From NCBI GenBank assembly GCA_029990175.1, contig JARKIP010000022.1, positions 25,642,001 to 25,706,000 on the forward strand: a stretch of DNA of 64,000 bases, written 5' to 3'. Shown piece after piece: positions 1 to 11,456 of this stretch. Position numbers and translations under genes: made by a program. The notes under the pieces are model-generated. The model did not search any database. It saw only the letters and a list, made by a program, of their open reading frames with translations, and was not told the origin of the DNA. Source of the DNA: Petunia secreta (taxonomy: Eukaryota; Streptophyta; Magnoliopsida; Solanales; Solanaceae). The first letter of the stretch is position 1. Each line of letters opens with the position of its first letter.

Positions 1-1
1 T

Positions 2-3000
2 AGTGTGAAGCTCACTATTCCTTTTTTCAAAGGAAGTAGTGACCCGGTGGAGTACATTGATTGGAAATTGGCTATGGAGCGTATCTTTGACACCAATGAT
101 ATGCCCGATGTGAAGAAGACCAAGTATGCAATATCCTCCTTTGAATCTTTTGCTTCTACTTTGTGGGAGTCGGTTAAGAGGAATAGAAGGAGGACGGGTA
201 TGGCTATTAATCTTACTTGGGAAGAGTTGATCCGTGTAATGGATGAGAAGTACTTGACTAACCAATACCGGGTTGAACAACAAAGGCGTCTATATGAGTT
301 GAAGCAAGGATACAAATCGGTTGGTGAATACTTCAATGAATTTGAGCAAATCCGAATGATCCTTGACTTAGATGATGAAGACAATGAGACGGCCATGATC
401 CGTTTCAAAGGGGGCTTGAATCGAGACATAGCTTCACAATTGAAGTTCCACAAATATGATGATCATTACAAGCTATGTGAAGATGCGGTTGAGGCCGAGA
501 AATGGCTCAAGGAGGAGAAATCCCTTCGCTACAAGAGTAGCACTACTACTCCAACAAGCAAACCAAAGGATTGGAAGCCTCCTACTACAAATGCAAGGTT
601 CCCAAGTGCAAGTGGAACAAGTGGTGCAAATGCTACCAAGGATGTGAAAAAGCCGTTTGAGAAGAACACACCTAATGTGGGAGGTAACTCTAAAACTCAA
701 TTACATGCTCCTACTTCTTCTTCGATACAATGCCACAAGTGCAAGGGCTATGGTCACTTTGCTAGGGAATGTCCTACAAAGAGGACCATGATTGTTGTTG
801 GTAATGATGCATATGAGAAAGAGAGTGAATCGGAAGATGAGGGAGTAGAGGGAGTAGAGAGAGATGAGGGAGTAGAGGAGAATGATTTGCTTGATGACAC
901 GGTGGAGGAGGAGGATCCTCATACTTTCTTGGTTGTGAGAAGGAGCCTAGGGGCTATGATTGTGGAAGATAGTGAAACCTTGCAAAGGGAAAATCTTTTC
1001 CATGCTAGGTGCCGGGTCAAAGATGTTGTTTGCTCTATGATAATTGATTCCGGAAGTTGTGCAAATGTAGTGAGTCAATCACTTGTGTCCCAATTGAAGT
1101 TGACTACCATGAAGCATCCTAAACCTTACCGGTTACAATGGCTTAGTGAATGTGGAGAGCTTAAGGTGATGAAACAAGCCATGGTCAAGTTTAGAATGGG
1201 TAGTTATGTTGATGAGCATTTGTTTGACGTTGTGCCGATGCAAGCATGCCACCTACTCTTGGGGAGGCCATGGCAATTCGATAGGCAAGTGGTGCATGAT
1301 GGTCGTGTCAACACTTACACGGTCAAGCATGAAGGGAAGAGATTTGTGCTTAAACCTCTCACTCCTAAGCAAGTAAGTGATGACTACAAGAAAATGAAGG
1401 AGTTGAGGGAGGTAGCAAAGGCTAAGTCACTCATTGAGACTAGCCCTTTGTCCAAAAGCATGGTGGCAATCCCACCTACTTCATCTACCGGTGGCATGTG
1501 TGCCATGATGCAACCGGGCGAGCTCTTGAAAGGTAATGATGGCACCAAGTTTCTTCTATGCCTAGTGCACAAAGGTATGATCCTTAACTCTAATTGTAAT
1601 TTTTCTTCTAGCCCTATGCCTAGTGCTTTGAAAAATGTGTTGGAAAACTTTGGGGACATGTTCCCGGATGAGATGCCCGATGGTTTACCTCCCTTGAGAG
1701 GTATTGAACATCAAATTGACTTTATTCCGGGCTCTCAAATCCCAAATAAACCGGCCTATAGGAGCAACCCGGAGGATACAAGGGAATTGCAAAAGCAAGT
1801 TGATGAATTGCTCACTAAAGGTTTGGTAAGGGAAAGCTTGAGTCCTTGTGCCGTGCCCGTGATCCTTGTTCCCAAAAAGGACGGCACTTGGAGAATGTGT
1901 GTTGATTGTCGGGCCGTGAACAAAATAACGGTAAAGTACCGTCATCCTATTCCCCGGCTTGATGATATGTTAGATGAATTGAGCGGTTCATGTGTGTTTA
2001 GCAAAATTGACCTTAGGTCCGGCTACCATCAAATCCGGATGAAACCCGGTGATGAGTGGAAAACCGCATTCAAGACCAAATTTTGTCTCTATGAATGGTT
2101 GGTGATGCCCTTTGGGCTCTCCAATGCACCTAGCACTTTCATGAGGCTAATGAACCATGTTCTAAAGCCATTCATCAACAAGTTTGTGGTCGTCTATTTT
2201 GACGATATATTGATCTATAGCAAATCAATAGACGACCATGTTGAACACCTTAGGCTAGTGCTTGAGAAGTTGAGAGCCGAAAAGCTCTATGCTAATTTTA
2301 AAAAGTGTGCCTTTGGTGTTGAGAAGGTGGTATTCCTTGGGTTTGTTGTGAGTGCTCAAGGAGTGGAGGTGGATGAGTCTAAGGTAGAGGCCATACGTGA
2401 TTGGCCTACCCCTACTACCATGACTCAAGTGAGGAGCTTTCATGGTCTCGCAAGCTTTTATAGGCGATTTGTGAAGGACTTTAGCTCCATTGCCGCTCCA
2501 CTCACCGAATTGGTGAAGAAAGACCAACCGTTTGTTTAGGGAGAGCCTCAAGAGAAGGCCTTCCATGAATTGAAAAGTAGGTTGAGTACCGCCCCTCTAT
2601 TGCAATTGCCCGACTTCGGAAAGGCATTTGAGGTTGAATGTGATGCCTCGGGGGTGGGAATCGGTGGTGTCTTAATGCAAGATAGCAAACCCATCGCCTA
2701 CTTTAGTGAAAAGTTGAAAGGGGCCTCCTTGAACTATTCTACATATGACAAGGAGTTGTATGCCCTTGTGAGAGCCCTTGCCCATTGGCAACACTATCTT
2801 TGGCCTCGTGAGTTTGTAATCAAGAGTGACCATGAGTCACTCAAGCATTTGAGAGGCCAAGAGAAGCTCAATAAGAGACATGCCAAGTGGGTTGAATTCA
2901 TTGAGTCCTTTCCCTATGTGATCCAATATAAGAAAGGGAAGGATAATGTTGTGGCGGATGCGCTTTCGAGAAAGTTTGCTCTAGCCACCACTCTCACCTC

Positions 3001-4489
3001 TAAGCTCATGGGTTTTGAGAGCATTAAATTGATGTATGCTCATGACCCAAAGCTAAAGAGTGTCCATGACGCTCTAGAGAAGGGGGAGAGAGTTGAAAAA
3101 TACCAATGGGTTAATGGATATATCTTCAAAAATGGTAGGGTGTGCATACCGGAGTCCTCTTGGAGGGAGTTGCTTGTGCATGAGGCACATTGCGGGGGAC
3201 TCATGGGACATTTTGGCACAAGAAAGACTTTGGCTATTCTTAAAGAACAATTTCATTGGCCAAAGATGGGGGTGCAAGTGGAAAAGTTTTGCAACAATTG
3301 CCTTGAGTGCAAGCGTGCTAAATCCAAAGCCCACCCCCATGGGTTGTATACCCCTCTCCCCGTACCTACTAGTCCTTGGTTGGATATCTCAATGGATTTC
3401 ATGATGGGATTACCTAGGACTAGGGGGGGCCATGATAGCATTTATGTTGTTGTGGATAGGTTCTCCAAAATGGCTCATTTCATTCCATGCAAGAAATGCG
3501 ATGATGCCCAACATGTAGCTTCCTTGTTTGTTGAAAATGTTTTGAAGCTACATGGTGTGCCTCAAACTATAGTGAGTGATAGGGACTCTAAGTTCCTAAG
3601 CCATTTTTGGCGAAGTTTATGGGGTGCTTTAGGCACCAAGCTCTTGTTCTCCACGTCCCACCACCCACAAACCGATGGGCAAACGGAAGTGGTAAACCGA
3701 ACCTTGGGTGCTCTTCTTCGAGCCATGACCCGAGGTAAGGCCGGGACTTGGATTGATCGTCTACCTCATATGGAGTTTGCCTACAATCGCACATTGCATA
3801 GCATGATAGGTATGACTCCATTCGAGTGTGTCTATGGATTTAACCCCTTGATTCCCCTTGATCTAACCCCTTTGCCAAGGGAAATGGTTGTTAATTTTGA
3901 AGGTAAAGCTAGGGCCAAGGCTTTGATGGAGGTTCATGCCAAGGCAAAGAAGAACTTGGAGGAAGCCTATGCAAAGGTAGCCTCCAAGAAAAATAAGGGA
4001 CGCAAGAAGGTGGAACTCAAGAAGGGTGACTATGTGTGGGTGCACTTCCGGAAAGAAAGGTTTCCAAACCTTAGAAAAGGGAAGTTGGCACCCCGTGGAG
4101 ATGGCCCATTCCAAGTTCTTTCAAAGATAAACAACAATGCCTATGTGGTCGACTTGCCAAGTGAGTATCAAGTTTCTAATACTTTCAATGTTTGTGACTT
4201 GGTTCCTTTGGATGTAGGTGATGACGAGGTCGTGGTTGACGATGCTTCAATTTCGAGGACGAAATCTTCTCAAGAAGGGGAGGATGATAAGAACCAAACC
4301 CCCACAAGGAGACCATTCACTCGGAGCCAAGTCAAGGATGTCCAAGAGGTGCATTTATACTTGGAGAGGAGAGGACTTGAGGAAGGAAGCGAGTGGAAGC
4401 CATTCCGGGTGCTCAAACTAGGCCTCACGCCTAAGGAAGAAGAGAGCCCAGCAGAGCCAGGCGCCCCGCCTGGCAAGCTCACTGCCTAG
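2..4489 (+). pseudogene. gag-pol polyprotein of element G, broken by one in-frame stop
   Basis: One frame runs from the left edge to 4489, interrupted only by TAG at 2537-2539. Counting residues from nt 5: gag core to about 200; CCHC knuckle beginning CHKCKGYGHF at 243; acidic linker; protease with DSG at 348-350; reverse transcriptase with YFDD at 731-734; stop after residue 844. Downstream in the same frame are RNase H (DASG at 2642), the HHCC finger of integrase (about 3187-3320), and catalytic residues D (3395), D (3578) and E (3686), a DD35E spacing. The integrase tail has GDGPFQVL and ends inside the LTR. I see no chromodomain. Apart from the stop the domains look intact, so the lesion may be recent. 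The copy cannot make a full polyprotein unless the stop is read through. Confidence 0.92.
4271..4284 (+). other. Polypurine tract of element G
   Basis: A purine-rich run (AAGAAGGGGAGGA core) lies directly before the LTR start and is read as coding sequence by the polyprotein frame. It primes plus-strand DNA synthesis in LTR retroelements. Elements B and C keep a close copy of the same block. Confidence 0.8.
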
Positions 4490-4631
4490 GAGCTGAAAAG
4501 TGCCCAGGCTCCCCGCCTAGCCAGGCGCCCCGCCTAGCTGAAGGCCAAGCCAGGCGCCCTGCCTAGCCAGGCACCCCGCCTAGCTGCGTGCAAATCCAGG
4601 CGCCCCACCTGCAATCCAGGCGCCCCTCCCA
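4457..4631 (+). repeat. GC-rich hairpin array in the G LTR
   Basis: About seven copies of a short palindrome of the form AGGCG-CCC-CGCCT, some degenerate, the first with 7-bp arms (4457-4473). The other CRM-like element, B, carries the related palindrome GAGGCG-CTC-CGCCTC in LTR and leader. Confidence 0.8.
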
Positions 4632-4734
4632 GCTGTGAAGGCCTATGTTTCTTTTACTGTTTTGCCCTACGTGGCCTATTTTATGAACCTTATTAGTAAG
4701 GGTATTTTAGTCATTGTGCAAGCTTGGGAAACAC

Positions 4735-4742
4735 TATAAATA
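4735..4742 (+). promoter_or_regulatory. TATA box of the G LTR
   Basis: TATAAATA in the context ACACTATAAATAGCC, about 450 bp into the LTR, in the right place to mark the U3/R boundary. Confidence 0.6.
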
Positions 4743-5059
4743 GCCAAGTCTAGCCTATTTACACTTAGTTTATGATAGTTGATGAATGTTAAACATTGAA
4801 CATGAGCATGGCTCTTGGTTATTGAATGAAACCCTTTGATTTTGGACTTGTAGTTCTTCTAGCGGATCTAGATGAATACTTTTCCTCTCCGACCATTCTA
4901 CTTGCGTGCTCGCGTTAGCTCGAGGGTAGTTGCATAGCGTAGGTGTTCTTGTCCTTCTCTCGGGGTATAACGGAACAAGTTCTCCGTTGCTACTTGGGAT
5001 TAGAGATCGAGTTACGTCTCGTTCTTATCTTTTACTTTTTCCGCGTTTGATTCTTATCA

Positions 5060-6114
5060 GGGCAAGTTCTAGACATCAATATGCAAACATGGAGTACAAA
5101 ATAAGAATATGCCTCACAACACACATTGCACACAATCTACACAAAAAGGCTCCATCACAACTCTCAATCAAGCAATTAGAATACAACTTGTGGAAAATTA
5201 AGCACTAATGCACTAAGGTTCACAACAATGTCAAGCAAGTGGACTCAAGCATCTCAAGGGGGTCGTTCCATTTTTTTCCTAGGCATGAATCACAATTTAA
5301 AACCCAAGGACACAACAAATAGCACATGCAATCAATTCAAGTCCACCGGTATCAAACAAATCAAAGGCACCTAGCATTCTACCTAATTCCTTCGTCTAGG
5401 GTCACCTATACTAACAATCCTAATCCTAAAAATAAAAATAAAAACTACCCAGTTCAAAGGTCTCCCCGTGGAAAAGAACCGTGGCCATAAGAAAAACCAC
5501 GGGGCGGATGACATATACCACTAATAAAACTAAAAGGAAAATCTTTTTGGAATTTTTCATTGGTTTTCTAATTTTTTTTCATATATTAAAGCAAGAAACA
5601 AATCAAAATAAAGTCAAGTGACAAAAGAAAATCCTACGGTACATGCATCCCTAACCTCAAAAAAAAAAAAAAAATAGATAAAAGGACAGTTCCCCGCCCC
5701 ACACTTAAACTAAGCACTGTCCTCAGTGCTAAAATAAGAAAGTGCAAGGTAAAGAAAACTTCCCTGAAGACTCTAGTCCTTGGTGCTAGCATCCTCAAAG
5801 CTTCCATATAGTGTGAGGTACTCAGACTTCCCCCAACAGGTCGTCAATATTATGCAAGGATGAGGACACCCCACACTTAGCCTCGACATTACATGAACCT
5901 GCAATCCAAGGAAAAATTTTAACTACGTGACACTATAAATAAAATAATACAAGTACAAACTCGGGTTGCCTCCCGAGAAGCGCCTTAGTTAACGTCGTGG
6001 CACGACGACACTTTTAGCTCACTTCCAGCATTTACGTCTTCTCTTCTTACGACGAACTTTTTCTTTCTTCCTTTCTTTGAAAGAACCCCTCTTCGACTTC
6101 ACATGTGGTGTACT
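5060..6114 (-). other. Non-coding 3' internal region of H
   Basis: No coding sequence is recognised. It holds a C-rich stretch at about 5693-5703 (purine-rich on the minus strand, polypurine-like), an A15 run near 5660, the inverted pair CCGTGG/CCACGG around 5467-5503, and the hairpin at 5960-5977. Confidence 0.6.
5960..5977 (-). other. Perfect hairpin in H 3' region
   Basis: CTCGGG and CCCGAG arms enclose a TTGCCT loop. From memory the same motif recurs in Athila-type elements, which would suggest an RNA role; that is not shown here. Confidence 0.5.
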
Positions 6115-8087
6115 TCAATGTTCTTGTCTGACACTTTCGATCATAGAGCACTCTTCAACCTTATCTATGCGCTCCTTCTCAGTATACACCTTGAAAGTAA
6201 CCTTTTCTCCATGCTCTCTAACAGTCATCTCACCCAGCTCCATGTCAATAATTGCCTTCGAGGTGACTAAGAATGGTCGCCCCAAAATGATTGGAGCTTC
6301 TCGGTCCTCTTCATAATCTAGGATTACAAAATCAGCAGAGAATGTAAACTTACCAACTTTTAGCAACACATCCTCCAACTTACCATCAGGGTGAGTGAGT
6401 GATCCATCCGCCATCTTAAGAGTAACTGAAGAGGGCTTGATTGCTCCTAGCCCTAACCTTTTGCAAACAGACAGAGGCATGAGATTTATGCTCGCACCCA
6501 AATCACACAAGGCACCAGTGATATTATGCCCTCCAATGGTACAAGGAATAGTAAACCTCCCAGGATCTTGAAGTTTTGGAGGTAGCTTGCTCATGATTGT
6601 ACTACACTCCTCAACTAACTCAACTGTATCTATCTCTTGAGGCTTTTTCTTCTTGACTAAAATCTCTTTTAAGAACTTCACAAAGGATGGCATCAATTCA
6701 AACACATCAGTCAAAGGAATATTAACTTGAAGTTCTTTCAACATACTCACAAATTTTTGATACTGGGCCAGATCCTTCGATGGCATAAGTCTCTGCGGGA
6801 ATGGTGGAGGCAGCAGAGGTGCCTCCTTTCTCTCTTCTTTCTTTATTACCTTCTCCACTTTTTCAACTTTTTCTATTTCAGCTCTCTCCTCGGACTTGGC
6901 CATCAGCTCTCCACCTTCAATTAAAGTCACTACAACACATTGTTAAGGCTCTTTTTTAACAGTGCTTATTTCTCCCACCAACTGCCCCAACTGGTGCTCC
7001 AGGTTCTTATGAGCATTGGCAATATCTTGTATGGCCACTGCATGGGCTGCAGTGTCAGCTATCATTCTCTGCTGGCCCGCCATTATCTGCTTTAGCATAT
7101 CTTCAACTGAACTGCTAACCTGCTGAGGTGGAGCTGGAAGTGGGTGGTAATTATTCGGGGCTCTCGTATTGCCTTGATAATAAGCATTACCAAACTGATT
7201 TTGACCCTGCAGCCTGTTTTGATTACCCACGTAATAAACTGACTATGGATTAGAGGAGCAAACCTCTGTAGCATGGTCTTGACCACAAACCTCACAAAAA
7301 CTCTGGAGTTGTTGCACTGAAGCCACTGGTTGCTGAGTCTTTGGCAGAGCTAGCTTGCTAATTTGATTGGAAATAGCATCCATCCTCGCCCTTAGCTCTG
7401 AAATTGCATCTAACTGAAGTACTCATGCAGATTTCTGCGTAATAGCTCTACCATCTCCCTGCCAATCAGGATTGCTCTGCGAAAACTTATCTAGCAAATC
7501 ATAGATCTGGTCAAAATTTAAGGCTAATACTTGGCCTCCAGCAGCAGCATCTACCACGATCTTAGTATGCGCATTCAACCCCTCAACAAAAGTATGTGCA
7601 ACAACCTCATTGGATTGGTTGTGGTGTGGACAATCTCTCAATAAAGCTTTAAATCGCTCCCAGGCTGAATACAAAGACTCTCCTCCTAATTGTCTGAAGG
7701 ACATAGGGCTGTCTTGGCAGATGGATAAAAATTAGCCAAGAACTTCTTAGCCAAATCCTCCCAAGTAGTGATAGACCCAGACTTTTCAGCCTTTAACCAC
7801 TTCCTTGCTGCCCCAATCAGTGAAAACGGGAACAACGTCAAGCGAACATAATCAGTAGTAACTCCCGCTGGTGTATAAGTATCACTGATCTCCAGGAAAT
7901 TCTGAATGTGTTGCTGCGGATCTTCATGAAGTAATCCACCATATTGTCCAGTCACATGCAACAACTGAGTCATGCTGGACTTAATCTCAAAGTGCCCGAT
8001 GATAGCGGGCTTAACTATGCTAGACGCTACCCCCTCCAGGCTGGGGAGAGCAACATCCCGCACAGCTAAAGCTAGTTTTGCTGCCAT
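6115..8087 (-). pseudogene. Athila-like gag-protease pseudogene
   Basis: Read from 8087 downward, the frame is broken into pieces: 8087-7686 (gag matrix/capsid, with LTLFPFSLIGAARKWL), 7704-7423 (capsid C-terminal half), a short stretch near 7290-7250 with a knuckle-like C-x2-C-x3-H-x4-C, 7230-6943 (Q/N-rich linker), and 6930-6115, an aspartic protease with CDLGASINLMP at the active site and ILGRPFL further on. At least two frameshifts (near 7690 and 6935) and several stops separate the parts. The protease keeps DLG, typical of Athila. After 6115 the expected reverse transcriptase is absent. A protein from this copy is unlikely. Confidence 0.85.
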
Positions 8088-8205
8088 TCCTGTAGGTAAA
8101 GATCAAGCAGGACCTAATACCTGAAACAACACAAAACTCAAAACAAAAATTAAACCTTGATAGAAAGTAATAAACTGTTCAAAAAGAAATCAGTCAATTA
8201 TTTAG

Positions 8206-8223
8206 TCCCCGGCAACGGCGCCA
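8206..8223 (-). other. Primer-binding site of H, tRNA-Asp
   Basis: On the minus strand this reads TGGCGCCGTTGCCGGGGA, fully complementary to the 3' end of plant tRNA-Asp as I know it, and standard for Athila. Six bases separate it from the LTR end. The 118 bp between here and the gag start is leader. Confidence 0.9.
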
Positions 8224-8229
8224 AAAACT

Positions 8230-9578
8230 TGTTGCTCCCAAACACACACGCAAGTATACGTGGTCGACAAGTAATAAAGTGATAAATCGAGTATCGTTCC
8301 CATGAGGACTATTCAGACTGAATCCTAGCAAATAATTTCTTAAAAACTATTCAGGGATCTTTTTCCTTGATGGTGAGAGTTTTAATAACTAAAAAGCAGT
8401 AATTAAAGTTCTAGAAGTGTAGTCAAACAATGGTGCAAACTTTGGTTGTTAATAATATTAAGAGGACGGTCCATGGTCAGAGTTATGAACAATCCAGTTG
8501 AGTTATCCAATTGATTCCACTTCTTAAATCCCGGGTTACTGACTAACAGAGTAAAAGTACCCGTGAAAACCTTTCAGTTCTTCACAGTCTATGCAGGCTA
8601 CTTCAATCCCTATATGTCTATGCGTTGAATCACATGCACGCATTAACGAATTCTGTAATTAGTTAAACTAGGTGAGCAAGTATATGTCTATCCTACTCAC
8701 AAATTGGTTCCCCGATGCCCGATTTCACAAACTAGTCCTACTCTTTCTTATTACGTAATTAAATTCCCTCTTTCGAGTTCAATCTAAAAACCATAGATAA
8801 TGCGTAATAATCGGGACATGACAATTACACAAGTGAAATCAAGAAAGAATAAGTAACCCGTTATGGGATTCAATTAATGGGAATCAATCTTCAAACATCA
8901 ACTTTCATGAAATACTCTAACCCTAAAACGTAATGTTTAGCCACGCATATTCATAATCACAAGGCAAATATTTGATGTAATAATGATGTAAATGATGTAA
9001 TAGATGAAAGATTAGGAATAAACCCTTGTTCAATGAAGTATGGTGCTCTCCAATTGCTCCAAAGTATGAACTCCCCTAAAAAACTAAGTAAAATAGTATT
9101 TATAAGGTTTACAAAAGTCTGGTAATAAGTTAGACCCAATCCTAGACGAAATAGGAAGTAAAAATCCACTTCAGGGGCGCTATAACGGGCGCCCCGTGCC
9201 CACGATCGCGCTACAACAACCAGAAGACGTCGAAATTGGCACGCCTTAGGGGCACGCCGCGTGGGAAACCGTGCTGGGGCACTGGGCGCTATAACTGGCG
9301 CGCCACGTGCCCCAAAGTGCCAGGCAAAACTGCTTGCTCCTTGGTCCGAAACTTGCCTCGTGTCGTGCCCTCGTGTGCTCAATCCAATCCTCAATCAACT
9401 TCCAATCATTCCTTGCTCAATCACGCTCCTAAAATCTTCAAATGCACTGCGTAACAACCTACACACGCACCACATAAAATTAGTGCAAAACCACATTCAT
9501 AAACTATAAAACGAGCGAATAACAAGCTCAAACATGCGGAAATATTAAGGAAACATTGGCATAAAATGCCAAACATCA
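8230..9578 (-). repeat. 5' LTR of element H
   Basis: On the plus strand it starts TGTTGCTCCC beside the primer site and ends at CATCA (9578), giving 1,349 bp. The outer end is inferred from TG..CA alone because no second LTR is present, so it is less certain. A short GC-rich stretch with GGCGC motifs lies at 9175-9300. Confidence 0.7.
9097..9106 (-). promoter_or_regulatory. TATA box of the H LTR
   Basis: On the minus strand CTTATAAATACT, inside the LTR and upstream of the primer site in the direction of transcription. Confidence 0.5.
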
Positions 9579-10150
9579 TGGAGGTATGGGGGGAGGGGGG
9601 TTGGGGAAGCAGGCTGACGGCTATTATTCAAATTTTAGGCCTTTTTTTTCCAAATTTCCGGTCCTGCCCAGTTTGACCTTTTATTTTTTTGGTTAAGTTC
9701 TTAAGTTTTTTTTCCTTTTAAGTCATTGACAATTTGGAAATTTTGAAAATATAACAATAGATTATTACAAACTTTGAATATAATTTCAAAATTTTATTTT
9801 ATTTCAAACTTTGAATTAAAATTTTTTAATATTTTTTCAAACTTTGAATTAATTTAATAATTTCAAACTTTCAATTAATTTGACAATTTCAAACTTTAAA
9901 TTAATTTGGTAATTTCAAACTTTAAAGTAATTTTGAAACTAGTAAATTAATTGTAGTATTTTTGGGCAAAGAATGAATTAAAGGAAATAAAAATACAAGA
10001 GTTGTGATGGAATTCCAAGACTTGAAGCAATTTTAATGATAGTTGATAATATATTTAAAGGGTGCAAAGTACATAGCCAAATTTTTTATATTATTTCAAA
10101 CTTGTATAAGGTTAATTCCTAACTTAGAAAATTATATTTTTCTAAATAAG
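9579..10150. other. AT-rich intergenic or transposon end sequence
   Basis: A G-rich stretch (9586-9606) is followed by pyrimidine runs and AT-rich DNA. No coding sequence. It probably holds the 3' flank or end of the hAT element, but I could not find terminal inverted repeats. Confidence 0.5.
9838..9935. repeat. 26-bp tandem repeat
   Basis: TTTCAAACTTT-type units start at 9838, 9864, 9890 and 9916, exactly 26 bp apart. Looser copies at 9768 and 9804 are spaced 36 and 34 bp. Confidence 0.8.
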
Positions 10151-10197
10151 TTGACTAATCTCTTGAGGATAGCAGTAGGCTTTTCTTGAGGAACTGG

Positions 10198-10231
10198 TTG
10201 TTGTTGTTGTTGTTGTTCTTCGTCGTCGTCG
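10198..10231. repeat. Trinucleotide microsatellite
   Basis: TTG repeated about six times then TCG about four times, inside the 3' end of the hAT pseudogene. On the coding strand it reads as short Arg and Thr runs. Confidence 0.9.
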
Positions 10232-11436
10232 TTTGTTTGACTCCCTTCGCTTCTGTCTTTTAAAATTTATTCGAGATATTTCGTGTCTTTTTTTTATCTT
10301 ATAGTATTTCAAAGTTTCTTCGCTCGGCTCTAATCCAATTCCTGAATAAAATTGTTGTCTCCATTGACTCTTCCTTCAACGAATATCTATGATCTCCAAT
10401 TTGTAATATTCCTTGGCTAAAAGCACTTTTTGAGACAGCTGATAAGCTTGATTTGTTAATATATCCCGAGCCATTTTCGAAAGAATTGAAAATTGCAGTT
10501 CTTGAAGCTTCCAGTAATCTAACAATTGATGACTTTCAAAATCTTTAAGTTTCTTTGGAGCGTAAAGTAAATTAACTTGGAACTCGTAGAAATCCTCCCC
10601 ATACTCTTCCTGTTCATGAAGCAACCTTTCATTCAGAGAGGCAAAAGTGTTCATCCCGCTGGCGTTTTACCCATGTGAGAAGAACCTTCATCGGTGGATT
10701 GTATTGGTGCAGTTGGTGTAGCACTGTCTGACCAAGCTCTATACTTTGCATAAACAACCATGGTTTCTGCATAAACCTTAACACATGCCTCTTCTACACT
10801 TGGAGCTCCATCAGTCTTAATTTCATCATTAGTAATTTCTAAATTTGCATATATTCTTTAACAAGTTGTTTAGTTAACTTACATTTAAAAGCAGGATGCA
10901 AAAGAGGAGGAATAGGAAAAAAATATTTTTTAGTTTTTTCAATCATTACTAACTCAGCGGGGGTACAATAGATTTTTTAAATTCTTTCAATAACTCTGAT
11001 ATTCCAATAATAAAATATAACAGGGTAGGAACAGTTGGATAATATTGTCCAGAAAATTCTTTAGTAGTTAGATAAATTTTTTCTAAAAACTGAAGGAGAT
11101 GAGCAACAAGGTTTCAATGTTCAGGTTTAAGATGATAGGTCTCCATAACATGAACATTATTTGTGAAATAAGTTCTCTATAAATGTAAGCAACACTATGC
11201 TTGATATAACGTGTTCTATATAGTACAAACTTCCTTTAGGACTCTCCTAACATGCATATTTGATTCTCTTCATTTTCTTTTCCATTCTCTTTTTCTATCT
11301 TAATTTTTTATTCTAAAAATATAAGCAATAGCTACATGCACCTTTTCGATAATATCGTTAAACAAGTCAAGACGATCTTTTACTACTAAATCGTAAATAT
11401 GACATGCACATCTAACATGAAAAAACTCCTCAAAGC

Positions 11437-11456
11437 GGGGGGGGGGGGGGGGGGGG
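11437..11456. repeat. Homopolymer G20
   Basis: Twenty consecutive G within the hAT pseudogene. Length may be unstable or a sequencing error. Confidence 0.95.

Larger units (their letters stand above)
1..5059 (+). mobile_element. Element G: CRM-like Ty3/gypsy retrotransposon, 5' end outside window
   Basis: The gag-pol frame is open at the left edge, so the 5' LTR, primer site and gag start lie outside. Order seen: gag, CCHC knuckle, protease, reverse transcriptase, RNase H, integrase, polypurine tract, 3' LTR. The polyprotein frame continues into the 3' LTR, a trait known in the CRM chromovirus clade; the clade call is inference from this and from overall motif resemblance. The bases after the LTR (GGGCA, 5060-5064) should be the target duplication but cannot be matched without the left end. 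Confidence 0.9.
4285..5059 (+). repeat. 3' LTR of element G
   Basis: The LTR opens TGATAAGAA and closes TTCTTATCA, a perfect 9-bp terminal inverted repeat, giving 775 bp. It starts right after the polypurine tract. The first 205 bp are also coding. It holds a GC-rich hairpin array (4457-4631) and a TATA box (4735). The partner LTR is outside the window. Confidence 0.85.
5060..9578 (-). mobile_element. Element H: Athila-like element with gag-protease only, 3' end cut off
   Basis: Minus-strand element with 5' LTR (8230-9578), a tRNA-Asp primer site, a decayed gag-protease frame and about 1 kb of non-coding 3' sequence. No reverse transcriptase, RNase H or integrase is present between protease and the G junction. 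The arrangement resembles the gag-only non-autonomous elements described in plants as TR-GAG. The 3' LTR is missing because G abuts at 5059/5060; G probably inserted into H, whose remainder would lie left of the window. Confidence 0.8.

Noticed and set aside
5060..6114. Envelope-like gene expected in Athila elements
   Set aside because: No frame of suitable length or with signal/membrane pattern is present.
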